DNA of 64,000 nucleotides from Sipunculus nudus (lineage: Eukaryota > Annelida > Sipuncula > Golfingiida > Sipunculidae). Location: the NCBI GenBank assembly GCA_026874595.1, contig CM049307.1:91141830-91205829 (forward strand), given 5' to 3'. The position numbers were made by a program, and so were the translations under genes. The notes under the pieces were generated by a model, which worked only from the letters and a program-made list of their open reading frames with translations, made no database searches and was not told where the DNA came from. Shown one piece after another: positions 23,558 through 34,181 of this stretch (position 1 is its first letter; each line of letters opens with the position of its first letter).

Positions 23558-23563
<6 letters not shown>

Positions 23564-23618
<55 letters not shown>
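23564..23618. repeat. (TA)n microsatellite
   Basis: TA tract forming the right bracket of the hammerhead cassette; part of the open frame on the minus strand is only translated repeat. Confidence 0.97.
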
Positions 23619-23620
<2 letters not shown>

Positions 23621-23960
23621 AAAACCGATACTTGGAAGAGGTTCAAAAAGATAATTAATGGTTCTGGTGATTAAAATTAAGAAACACGGCGATTACTGAT
23701 GGTTCTGACAAGCTTTAATACAAATATCGATTGCTCTGACAAAAATTACTGCAAAAATGAACACAGTCGATAGTACAATGCATCAAACCGAGAAAACCTC
23801 CATAAATTCCTATTTATAATAAATTTTGGTATATTTATATGTTCAATCAATTAAATACTAGCTTGAATTAGTATGTATATCTGCAGTATTCCATTCCAAT
23901 TTCGGCCTACTTGACAGGGCAGTACCTACACCTTCCTCTCACTTTTCTTTGTATTAACTA

Positions 23961-24082
23961 GGTCCGGTGTCTACTGCACCATGGGGTCTTTGGTGTGTAA
24001 TCCTCCCCATTGCTGGGTCATATCATCGAGCAACCTAGTCTTTGGGTCCTGTGCTCTACCCCATGACGACAGAAGCCGGTTT
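23961..24082 (-). mobile_element. tRNA-derived SINE, family S1, copy 3 (short)
   Basis: On the minus strand it reads CCGGCTTCTGT, a tRNA-like GGGGTAGAGCACAGGACCC, and then directly the S1 tail CAGCAATGGGGAGGATTA with GTAGACACCGG. The middle S1 block is absent, so it is an internally shortened copy or a subfamily. Confidence 0.65.
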
Positions 24083-24720
24083 ATAAATACCGATAGTTTG
24101 TCGATAACCTTAAATATTTTACAGATGTCTGAATACTCAGCCTTGGTTTTATCGATACGATAATTATCCACTGAAGCTAGCGTGATGATCCATATTTTAT
24201 TCCCATATATAGCGATACCTACTGGTCAGCGCCTTGTACCCTATGTTTAGATTACAATATAAATATTAACAAAAATGCGTAAAGAAACAATGTTGATATT
24301 GATATAAATTTGTCTTCTGTTTTATGGAGAAAAAGTCGTAGTAAATTTACGTTTTGTTGGTTCAGTGTATATAAATACATATTTAAGACTACTGGGTCAT
24401 ATCATTGTCAAGAAGGTCGATCATTAAAAAAAGGCTTGTTATGAAATATAGAAATATGCAAGGATATAGAACATGTGCTTTCTGTAAATAAAACTATGTT
24501 ACTAATTTTAATGAATGATGGGGAAAAGTAGTTTTAGAATAAATAGCGTACACGAAAATAATTGATTAATTTATATTTTATGGATCATTTTTATTGTCAT
24601 TATCATTAAACGTATGGTACACGTTTAGATTACACATACTAGATGAACTTTAACAAAAGCAAAGTAATATCACTTTGTTATTTGTATTAAAGTGTTTATA
24701 TTAAAACATTATAAAAGCCA
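24083..24720. other. Unassigned AT-rich sequence
   Basis: Nothing recognised. Confidence 0.5.
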
Positions 24721-24906
24721 TATACAATGGAATCTCCCCTTACGGGGTCTTCTGTACTAAGGGCACCTCCTATATTTACGGCCATATATGGGCAGTCCCT
24801 TGAAAGTAGGTCACGAAATATACAACTTTCTTACTTAGGGCACCTCTTTTGCGGGCTAAATTGCCGGTCCCGTCATTGTCCGTAATTCAGAGATTCTACG
24901 GTATAT
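24721..24906. mobile_element. pogo/Tigger-like MITE, 186 bp
   Basis: The left end is TATACAATGGAATCTCCCCT followed by TACGG. The right end, reverse-complemented, is TATACCGTAGAATCTCTGAA followed by TTACGG. This gives an imperfect terminal inverted repeat of about 25 bp bordered by TA, the target used by Tc1/mariner-pogo transposases. Interior words such as AAGGGCACCTCC are typical of Tigger-like MITEs. No transposase is encoded. Confidence 0.75.
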
Positions 24907-25940
24907 AAGTTACAACATTTATCCTTATCAAAGGAGCGCAAACACATTAACCTTTGAGAAAAGCAAATGATGCGGTTTATAATGATGCGGTGTATTAACG
25001 TATTGGAAGACAAATTTACATTAAAAAGAAACTTCGGAACTTAAACTTTGTTTATAATATACGATCGAGAATGTTGATAAATAAATTATGGCGCTAAGAT
25101 TACGATATAATGGTCCCGGGGTAAACAGAATGATATGAGATAAGGACCATGACCTTACCAAGGTAAAAATAACTTGCCACCCAGTACTGATATTTTTAAA
25201 AGAAACTCTGGGAAACCAACTTTGTATCCTGATATTTTGGATTGGAGATAAACATACTTGCTTACGTTTCAAAGATAAACTCAACACAGCCTTGTGCCCC
25301 CAAGTCTTGAGTACACAAACCCTTGTCAATTTGTCTTGACTTCAATTTGGAAATTCTGTTAAAATGATAAACCACTTTTGGACCCCGGTACTTCTCACCA
25401 TGGCGACACTCAAAAAATTAATACTAAACTGAAAGTATATAAGCAGTTAACTATAAACGATTTTAAATTTCTAAAGGGTTACAGGCGTGCCGTTGCAAAA
25501 AAATATATTTATATTCTTATAAATTCTTTTGAAGTAACAGGCATAATTTATAATTACGCGAATCAGTTAACTGATAACTAAAATCTGTAAGCTTATACAA
25601 CTATATACGCGAATCCTGATTACGAACTCAATGCTCTGTTATTCAATTACTCGGAACCGAGAGCTCGAAATTTAGGAATTGTAGTGCTAAACCGTGATAT
25701 TGCATTGAAATGATAAATTTGTTTCAGGCAAGGCTTAAAAAGTGGCAAATAGTAAGCGAATTCTCATATCCCGTCCTATATTTACGTTGAATTTATGTAA
25801 AATAACAATTATTTGTTCTTTTATTTATGTGTATTTTATTTATTTATATATGTAATTATTGTTATTCCTACAAATATATTTTGTCAGATGAATTTGTGAC
25901 TAAGAATGTTATTAAATGGAACAAGATTGATATAACACAA
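24907..25940. other. Unassigned sequence
   Basis: No recognised element. Opposite-strand open frames (25021-25329, 25378-25581) lack motifs. Confidence 0.5.
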
Positions 25941-25943
25941 CTT

Positions 25944-25970
25944 GAAATAAATAAATGAATAAATAAATAA

Positions 25971-26017
<47 letters not shown>

Positions 26018-26066
26018 TAGGTGCTCTTTTTATTGTGTGACACACACACACACATATATATATATT
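25944..26066. repeat. Compound (AAAT)n(AT)n and (CA)n(TA)n microsatellites
   Basis: An AAAT tract passes into AT repeats to about 26011, followed 30 bp later by a CA/TA compound tract. Confidence 0.95.
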
Positions 26067-26265
26067 GCAAGTAAAAAGTATATATAGCACAATAACAGAC
26101 GACTTGAATTCGTACATTGGAGGTATGAAATAATGAGTAGAGGCAAAATCCTATTTTAAGAAGGCAAAGGTATACGTATATATTTTATGAAAAAAGGGTT
26201 CTTTCGATGGTTGTAAAAGTTAAACTTACCTAACACTCTCTGCCTTTTCAACATTTTTTTCTCAA

Positions 26266-26285
26266 CTCTCGACCGGGGTCGAGAG
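26266..26285. repeat. Perfect short hairpin
   Basis: CTCTCGACC and GGTCGAGAG are separated by GG, a strong GC-rich stem in AT-rich surroundings. Its function is unknown. Confidence 0.6.
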
Positions 26286-27215
26286 GGAAAAGTCCATTTT
26301 CACACTGCACAAAAGGAATAATACTGTAAGCTCTGCTAATTCCATTTGAGAAATCGCCATGTTAAAACGTGAAATAAACACCTGCTCCAAAAATAGGCCA
26401 CCACAAGAAAAATATGTTGTCAGAAGGATGATTTATTTTCTCTCTTCTTTATTCAAGATCTTTTTTTTTTTTCTTTCGGACCATCTTTCTTTTTTTCATA
26501 TGGACCAGACGCGGTCAAACTTAATTATGTGTGAAAGATATGAAAATAAACAATGGTTTATGAAATGGTCCTTTGCATTAGAAGATAATTAAATCAAACA
26601 CATTTTTAAAAATAGCTTAATGATAAACACATAACGATATCTTTTAATGGATAACAACAACAAGCAACATTAATAAGCAAACTCAAATAATTCACTTTTT
26701 TATTCGTGTGAAAAAGGCGCGGCGACTTCGTAGAATACATAACCTGTTGTTGTTGTTTATTTGTTTGGCCTTAAGTGACGAGCACGTGATCTGACCCGTG
26801 CTTGTTTCGTCATTTGCACGTGCAACGTGTCACATTTCACAGCTGGTGAGGCACCTTCCAGCTCTGGTTGCAAGGCAACCAGTCGCTACATTAAATGCAG
26901 AGTAATCTTTGAATTTCAAAAACTGAGGAGCTTATTCCGGTAAGTTTATTGCAATAATTGACATTATTGGTATATATTCATAATGAATTCAGCTTCATCA
27001 AATAAACATTTTACTTTTGTTAACATTGAATTTCTCCAACTTCACAGCATTTTTTAAACATTTAATAGGCAAAGGGGAGTTCTTAGACGGTCAAACTCGA
27101 CAATATAAAAATATACAAAATACTTTGACGCATGTCCAATATACAGTATATATAAAAATATAATTTGTATGCTAATTTCAAAATTCAACTATTGTCTTGT
27201 ACTGAGCTAATTATT
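26286..27215. other. Unassigned sequence
   Basis: Nothing recognised. Confidence 0.5.
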
Positions 27216-27217
27216 AC

Positions 27218-27244
27218 TATAATAATAATAATAATAATAATAAT

Positions 27245-27325
<81 letters not shown>

Positions 27326-27350
27326 TATTATTATTATTATTATTATTATA
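27218..27350. repeat. (AAT)n passing into (ATT)n, self-complementary
   Basis: About 108 bp of AAT repeats turn directly into about 24 bp of ATT repeats, so the junction is an inverted repeat able to form a long hairpin. Polyisoleucine open frames are artefacts. Confidence 0.96.
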
Positions 27351-28084
27351 AGAAGTAGTATTAGTAGTAGATGAAGTAGTATGGGTAAAGCAGTATTAGT
27401 CGTAGTATTAGTAGTAGTGGTAGTCTGTTCCTCAGGCGGAGGCCCATTAAAATTCAAGTATTCTCTTAAATAAATGTTGATGTTTAACTAAAGGCCTAAA
27501 AGGATGAAAAACCATTTAATATGAAAAAAATAATAAATGTTCACTACGGTTTCTTGGTCTTTTGGTCAAGTGACATAGCGTTAGCCGTTGATAGCCAGTA
27601 CCCACTGGATATTTACTTTTTCAGGATATTTATCAACATCAGCTTTTTAAATGAAGTTTTATGTGCATGTGACAAATGAGTTTGATCTTAATCAGTGGGG
27701 TTGAGATGTTGTACACTGTTAACTGAATATTGATGTTATTGTATTTTTTTTTAAAGTTAAACAGGCCTATGGTTCATTCCGTCCCTGTAGCTTACTCTTA
27801 AGAATTGATGAAGGGGGTACACTGTTGGTATTGTAAATTTACAATTATAGGTATGACATGTATTTATAGCAGCTATTTGCGTCCAATTTGCAACAAAAAT
27901 CATGCAGCTTTTTTTTACTTACAAATTTCCAGAGACAATAAAGAATAATGAACGATTTAACTGTTTTGTTATTTGTAGAGGTTCACTCATAATTGTCAAT
28001 TTCTGTAAATTTTTTTCATATTTTGAGAGCTTCCTTTCTAAACTGATATTAATTTTTAGGGATAAAGATGCATATCCTCTCCTC
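27351..28084. other. Unassigned sequence left of the nested transposon cluster
   Basis: TAG-rich degenerate trinucleotide tail up to about 27425, then nothing recognised. Confidence 0.5.
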
Positions 28085-28220
28085 CCCCATGACACGAGGT
28101 AATCATTTACAGTAATCGTAATCGATTACAATCGATTACATATTTAAAGTAATCGTAATCGTAATCGATTACATTTATTTTAAAAGGAAAAGTAATTGTA
28201 ATCATAATCAATTACTTTCC

Positions 28221-28918
28221 TACGCTCTTTACACAGCGCTTTTACTGTAGGTCTACTTCCTATATGGTAAGCGCTGTTTGTAATGACCTCGTATCCTGCA
28301 TTGCTACACCAGAGGGAGCACTGTATTTTTGTCCATCAGATGAGACCTTGTGCTGGAAGACACGGCCAAACGAGGAATACACGGAGCCAATCATGTTCAT
28401 TTCGTTTTGAGTGACAGCACATCGCCCCGGTAACCGCATGAACAGTCCACAGGCTCTGAGAGAATTGCCGCAGACGTGGTTTACTTAGGGCCTTGGGCAT
28501 ATAGGATGCCCGGCCGGTGAACTGTAATTCAAACGAAACGTAACAACAAAGGCTGCGTGCACACCTCGCTAGCAAGTTTCAGTTCTGCAGACACCAGACA
28601 CATGGCTACGCTAACACAGTCATACTGTCAGAATCGAATCGGTCGATGATGCGAGAATGCAGAGGGAGCAATTAAAATTTGAACGTAAACTTGTCTTCAA
28701 ACGGCGCTTGACGCGCAGCTATGGGCGGAGCCAGGATGCCTGTCGCGTGTTTGTTTATTGGCGTCTGGTTCGCTGCTTGTCACATCATACGCACGTTTTG
28801 TTCAGCGGACAACGAACCGCCATCTGGTGTCTAAATATATCATAAACGGTCAAAGCTGGCAGCGTGAAAATCAGTTGCTTCTTTAGAAGCGTAAGATTTC
28901 CGCTGCCTCGGGAGCGTA
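28221..28918 (-). mobile_element. 698-bp inverted-repeat element, family D, copy D2
   Basis: The plus-strand left end is TACGCTCTTTACACAGCGC. The right end, reverse-complemented, is TACGCTCCCGAGGCAGCGG. Both are identical to the ends of D1 at 18401-18505. A perfect 9-bp direct repeat TTACTTTCC flanks it (28212-28220, 28919-28927) and falls within the left array of element C, so D2 inserted into C. The roughly 600-bp interior has no recognisable transposase; open frames of 62-79 codons lack motifs. Confidence 0.92.
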
Positions 28919-30499
28919 TTACTTTCCCAATGTAATCGTAATCATGATAAATAGATATGATTATATTGATTACTTTTGTGGATTGTTTGTGTGAGAATTT
29001 TGAGATGAAATAAGAGAGGAATAAATAAAATCAGCGTTTCAAATTTAATTTCTATTATATTAGGTATGGTCATCATAACTTTGTTAAAGACTATGGTGAA
29101 GTGCTCACTATAATTGCTCATAGGTATTCTTACTTGTGTAATCGATACTGCAAAAATGAGCAGTTATAGTAAGACAGGTAATATTCACTTGCCAGTTAGC
29201 TCCTGAGCAAATCACCTCATTTATATATGAGCAAAGACTTTAAATTTAGTCCTGATTAATTGTCCACACATAACCATAAACAGGTACCTTTGTACAACAT
29301 CTTGACCACACAAACTAATATATGTTCAGTAGCTTACATGGCTTTAATGTATATAACATCATATCATACCTTAACATACCTTAAACGGTCAGATTTTACA
29401 TTTTAATGGGGAAGATAAACAGATTCGGCCCTACGTCTTCTATGTACATGCATCTATACTGAACTATAAAACAAAACTCAAGGATAAACGGATCCACTTT
29501 TATTAGGTATGTATGCCCAGAGCCACAGGCTGCTCTAGCTGGATGCAGACCTTGTAGTGGCTTATATTAGGTCACAGGTGATGATGTTATGTAATATGTG
29601 AGACTGGCCACAAGTATAGCTACAGTACTGAAAAGTCTAAACCTATAACATTATGGCCAGGTACATTTGTACAACATCATGTCCAGTGTGGCCTGCAAAC
29701 AAGAATCTGTCTAAAATATAGAGAATTAGAGGATTTTATGAGCTCAACACCTTTATTTACAGTAAATTCTCTCTAGAAAATTAAATAATCATGAACAGAC
29801 ATGGCCATTATATTCTGGTATAGGTGATCACTGTTACTACAACTATGTTTTTGGCTCGCAGAAACCCCAATTTAATCATGAAGCCCGCCCTGTTCCGCAT
29901 ATGCCAACATTTAGCCCGGACCCGCCCCCAGTTGAAAATTTTTTTTGACCAACCCTGTGAAATCATGAAATCAAGACTATGTTTATAAAGTGCAATGACC
30001 ATTTGAAATTATTTAAATCATTTCTAGTTATTCTTCAGACTATTTTATCTATCTTATATCTTGATGGGACTAACTATTGGATCTGTTTACTCTGTAAGTT
30101 TTCTTTTCTTTGATGCATTTGAATAGGTTAGTACGGAGCCCGGGAGACGACATCGTGAAATATATTTATTAATTCGTGCGCACGCATTTCTAATCCGTGC
30201 GCACGAATTACTAATTCGTGCCCACAAATCACTATTTCGTGCGCACGAATTACTAATTCGTGCGCACAAATTACTCGGTGTGAAAAAATTACTCGGTGTG
30301 AATTATAGGAAACTGTTCCAAAGTTTGCAGGCCATTGAAAGGAAAGAAAAGAAAATTGAAAGGAAAGAAAAGCGACAGTCTTTCCGTGTGAACCTCGGTA
30401 TCTTTAGCAAATGCGATTTGCGCGGACTGTATAGGGAGACAGAGTTTGAGTTAATATATTAACCGATAATCTGGAGCTAGTCCGTTAATCTTTTCATAA

Positions 30500-31094
30500 A
30501 ATGTGGATTGTATAGCCAGCTCTCTTCTTATTTTTATACTTGACCATTATAGCTCTTGTACCATAGCTCCAGTGCTGGAAGTCGAGAACGCTCCAGTACA
30601 TGTTAAACTTGCTTTCCGTTGTATACTCTCTAGTTGGTATGACTGTCTGACAGAACAATTGTTAAATATTAAAACACCACACTCCATTACTAAACGTATT
30701 AATGATTTGTACATACGATCTAAAACTTTCATAGAGAAATTGAATTTATAATTTTTTTTCAAAATTTCCAAACGCTTATTGGCTTTTCAAACATATCATG
30801 TTTATGTGTTCCTGTCAGGAAAGCGAATCCCAAATATGACATGAGATACCTCAGTTTCTGTGAAGTTCATTTCACCTAGTTTATGAGTAATTTGCAATTT
30901 AGCATAATCGTCAAATGGCGGTTGAGAAATGTAACTGTAGTTACTTTGTGAAGCAAAATAACTGTTAAAAATTTCAGCCTGATCGGCTTTGTCTATGATA
31001 ATGTTCCCATTATGCCCCAACGATGATAAGGTAGGTTGTTGTTTTTTTACCAGAAAAAGCCTTAGAAATTTTCCACCATGCACGGCAACTGGGT
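30500..31094 (-). pseudogene. LINE (non-LTR retrotransposon) ORF2 fragment, downstream piece
   Basis: Two conceptual blocks on the minus strand resemble non-LTR retrotransposon polyproteins. The upstream block (31094 to about 30805) has the pre-reverse-transcriptase pattern HNGNIIIDKADQAEIFNSYF and a later FTETEV. The downstream block (30771-30500) has the C-terminal pattern KVLDRMYKSLIR..MEC, then NNC...QLESIQRKAS and ELxWSS. The catalytic reverse-transcriptase core between them is missing, so it is an internally deleted, dead fragment. The upstream continuation lies beyond element B. Which LINE clade it belongs to cannot be settled by eye. Confidence 0.72.
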
Positions 31095-32331
31095 ACGGTG
31101 GCTCGTATAGGACATGCACACAATTATTTTTATCTCGTTCCCACGTGATAGTGTGATAGTATCTCGTTCCCACGCGTAAGTATCTCGTGGCCACGCGATA
31201 ATTATCTCGTTGCCACGCGTTAGTATCTCGTGGCCACACGATAATTATCTCGTTCCCAGCGTTAGTATCTCGTGGCCACGCGATAATTATCTCGTTCCCG
31301 CGCGATACTATCTGACAGAAAGATATTTTTGAGGGAGAAGAATGAGCAAATTTCTCGTTAGAAGGTCTCCTTAATTATTGCGTGGGAACGAGAACAATTT
31401 ATATAGAAAACACAGCAAGACCCACATCTTAAATCCATAAGGCATGTTTCTCTACACTGGATGAAGACAATGGTCAATTATTTGCATGCATCTGGTGTGG
31501 GCATTATATGCTGAGACCTGAAATGATGCAACCGGGACTCATACAACACTTATGGGCTTTGTTTGTTCAGAGAATGTGTAGGCGGGGAAAGGGGATGGCG
31601 GGATGGGCGGGGGGGGGGGGGGGGGTCGTTCGGGTAAAATATGTCATACTATATTTTCATAATATAAAATACATAACTGAAATATTATTGTGGAAAGAAA
31701 GATGTGAAGGGAAAGTATGAGCAAATTTCTCGCGAATAGGGTCTCCTTAAAAAGTGAGGAGGCGCATGTCTTTATCCGTGCCCCCCCCCCCCCAACCAGC
31801 CTATAATAAAGAGGCATGGCTGACACCTTTTGTTGTAAACCTTCTCCCTTGAGACATAACACAAACCGACATGTTGTTTCGGTATACCCGAGATTATATA
31901 AACCTAGCCCGAGCCCTAAAAATAAGATTTTTTGGGGAAGGTTAAATACGAACAAGTGTTTCAGTTTAATTCATATGTTTGGTACACAAGGGTTTATATC
32001 ACGCTTCCCCTAAAACAAACTCAATAGAGTTTTCCATGAACAAATAAAAATGGGCAAGTTGAGCCAATGCAATGAAATGTTGAACCAACGCAATGAAAAC
32101 CGCTGGATTTTTACCTCGAAGCATTCATCACAAACGCACATACAACGAAATACATACAGACAATTTAAGTTGCACCACGCTCTGACATACAACAAACAAC
32201 AGACCACAGACATTCTTGTCCAAATGAGGGCTTTAGCTAGCTTAATAATAATTATTGCGTGGCCACGAGATACTATCGCGTGGGAACGAGATAAAAAAAT
32301 AATTTTGTGTATGTCCTATACGAGCCACCGG
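31095..32331. mobile_element. Foldback element B, 1237 bp, inserted into the LINE fragment
   Basis: The ends CGGTGGCTCGTATAGGACAT (31096-31115) and the inverted counterpart to 32331 continue in near-identity for about 50 bp, through CACAxAATTATTTTTxTATC and CGTTCCCA. A perfect 8-bp direct repeat AACTGGGT (31087-31094, 32332-32339) flanks it. Subterminal arrays of TATCTCGTGGCCACGCGATA and TTATCTCGTTCCCACGCG occupy about 31131-31310 and 32255-32295. The interior has poly-G (31609-31625) and poly-C (31781-31793) runs and a duplicated ATGAGCAAATTTCTCG block (31342, 31718). No transposase was found. Confidence 0.92.
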
Positions 32332-32339
32332 AACTGGGT

Positions 32340-32469
32340 CTGTGAGTTTTATATTTATATTATTTAAGTATCGCTTAAAGTCCTTTCTATTTTCAATAGA
32401 CAGATTTCCGAACTTTCCAAGGTAGGAAGTCACGGAACTGTCAGAAGGCGCTTGGCTCCATTTTGACAA
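32340..32469 (-). pseudogene. LINE ORF2 fragment, upstream piece split off by element B
   Basis: The minus-strand frame encodes a charged stretch (ENRKDFKRYLNNINIKL) followed by TDP. This is the usual lead-in to the block found on the other side of element B. The 8-bp duplication of B codes the junction, and the reading frame resumes in phase when one copy of it and B are ignored. This supports B having landed in a pre-existing LINE sequence. Confidence 0.6.
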
Positions 32470-33106
32470 CCTTGTGTGCCCGCTGAAACTGCCAGCCTGT
32501 GCCTAGACTGAGTCGATGTGTGCTTGCTTCTCATTGGCTAGTAATTCGTGCGCACAAAGTAATATCTCATGCGCACGAATTAGTAACCAATCAGCATTGA
32601 GCCAGCAACATAAGACAGCTGTTCTCATTGGTCACTAATTCGTGCGCACGGATTAGTAATTCGTGGCCACGAATTAGTAATTCGTGCGCACGAATTAATA
32701 AATATTTTTTTCCACCTTAGAAATATTTTTCACACCTAGTAATTCTTGCGCACGGATTAGTAATTCGTGGCCACGAATTAGTAATTCGTGCGCACGGATT
32801 AGTAATTCTTGCGCACGGATTAGTAATTCGTGCGCACGAATTAATAAATATTGTTTTACCTTGTCGTCTCCCGGGCTCCGTAGGTTAGAGGTTAGAGTAT
32901 ACAATTCTTGCATTACCTAATTTGTCTATATAAATGTTTGTAATCATGGCTGTAATCATGGTTACTTTTTGAAGTAATCATAAAGTTATCGTAACCGTAA
33001 TCGATTACATGAAGTTATTTTAGTAATCGTAATTGTGATCGTAATCATGTACTTTCAAAGTAATCGTAATCGTAATCGATTACATATATCAAGTAATCAC
33101 CCCATG

Positions 33107-34180
33107 CCTATCCCTCTCAGTATATTTGATATACTGGCAAGTGCCCCATTCTCTCTTGGCTTTAACGGCTTTGTAAAATGTGATAAAGCTCACCTGTAAC
33201 AGTTTATCCACTGTAAAGAAAAAAAATGCCTTTTCCTTTGTAGTAAAAAAACTAGGTTGATGGAATGTCATAATAATGTACATATCTCATTTATGCAAAA
33301 GAAAGTTAAGTTATTAAGTTACAGTGTTATGCATACATATCTTGCAACAAAAACCCAGTATAGTCAATACAGTTACAGTATAAGAAAACATGTTTTAAAA
33401 TAAAATTAAATGCTAAAGTGGAACATAGGCCTACGGCTTTGCAATTAGACAGATAGCCTTGAAGGGTTCTTGCAATATCATTTTAAGTATTTCAAAACTA
33501 TATTTCTTATGTTGAAAACGACGTTTAACATGGGGTTTTTACCAGATACCGAGGAAGCAGTGACAAGCGTTTATCGGTAGAAGTTGCATACGCTCATTTT
33601 TATTGTAACATGAAATCTTCAGAGGTTGCAGCCGACCATTTGATTTCATAATCTGCAATCCCTTAAATCGTATATTTATTTCCGCCTGGTTTTTGGTTGT
33701 TTTTCCATAGACAGGTTGCAGATCAAAATGGATAAAAACTCAAGTTAATGTGAAATAAAGAAAAAGTTTGTGTTGACATGTAAACAGGCATCATTGAACG
33801 ATTTTTTTACTTCCATTTTATTCACAAGTTTTTTTTCTAAAATATATTCTGTTTTATGCAATTGTCTATTATTTGGGTGAGCAATCCACATACACCAGCT
33901 GTCTGAAACTATTGTCAACAATTTGTATTATAAAGGTTGGCCATTTGGAACTTACAAAAACCTTCAAACTCTTGCGAGTCTTAACTATATGATTTGGTAG
34001 GGTGAAAACCTGTCGTTGGCCTTATCACACGGTGCGGTTCTATATACATTCTAAGAAAGTCTCAAACAAAAAAGAAAATCGTACTTATGAGACATCTAAT
34101 CACTTGCCACTATGTGTATTGTATTCCGTTATTTATTAGTTCATTCTGTGAACGTATGCGATGGCGCAGCGTCCACCGTC
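33107..34180. other. Unassigned sequence
   Basis: Nothing recognised right of the nested cluster. Confidence 0.5.
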
Positions 34181-34181
34181 T

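Larger units (their letters stand above)
23401..23563. repeat. Large inverted repeat containing hammerhead sequences
   Basis: Arms of about 51 bp (23401-23451 and 23512-23563) are inverted copies with a few mismatches. Each contains CACTACAGAC or GTCTGTAGTG, TTTACAGTGTTG and TTCTTCAGTGTTAT in the matching orientation. They enclose about 60 bp and are themselves bracketed by TA tracts. The left arm belongs to the minus-strand ribozyme described separately; the right arm keeps the 3' half of a plus-strand copy. Confidence 0.9.
30132..32880. mobile_element. Foldback element A, 2.75 kb, arrays of a 20-bp palindrome
   Basis: The left end ACGGAGCCCGGGAGACGACA (30133-30152) and its inverted copy at 32862-32881 form the terminal repeat. 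Similarity continues inward through ATATTTATTAATTCG. A perfect 8-bp direct repeat TAGGTTAG flanks the element (30124-30131, 32881-32888). Both sides carry arrays of TAATTCGTGCGCACGAATTA-like palindromes at about 21-bp spacing: roughly five at 30171-30290 and eleven at 32540-32850, some with GTGGCCAC as the centre. The middle holds a LINE fragment that is split by element B. No transposase is visible. 8-bp duplications occur in hAT, P and some others. Confidence 0.88.
28099..33101. mobile_element. Outer element C with subterminal TAATCGATTA arrays, hosting D2 and A
   Basis: The left margin (28099-28211, continuing 28928-28975) and right margin (about 32935-33101) are inverted arrays of GTAATCGTAATCGATTAC-like words. 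The right end, reverse-complemented, starts GGTGATTACTT and the left starts GGTAATCATTTAC. A 7-bp direct repeat CCCCATG (28085-28091, 33100-33106) may be the target duplication. Without the inserts C would be about 1.5 kb. Its middle (28976-30123) has two copies of an AGGTACMTTTGTACAACATC block near 29281 and 29659 but no transposase. The boundaries are approximate. Confidence 0.65.

Noticed and set aside
27165-27457. Polyisoleucine open frames on both strands
   Set aside because: Pure product of the AAT/ATT trinucleotide arrays.
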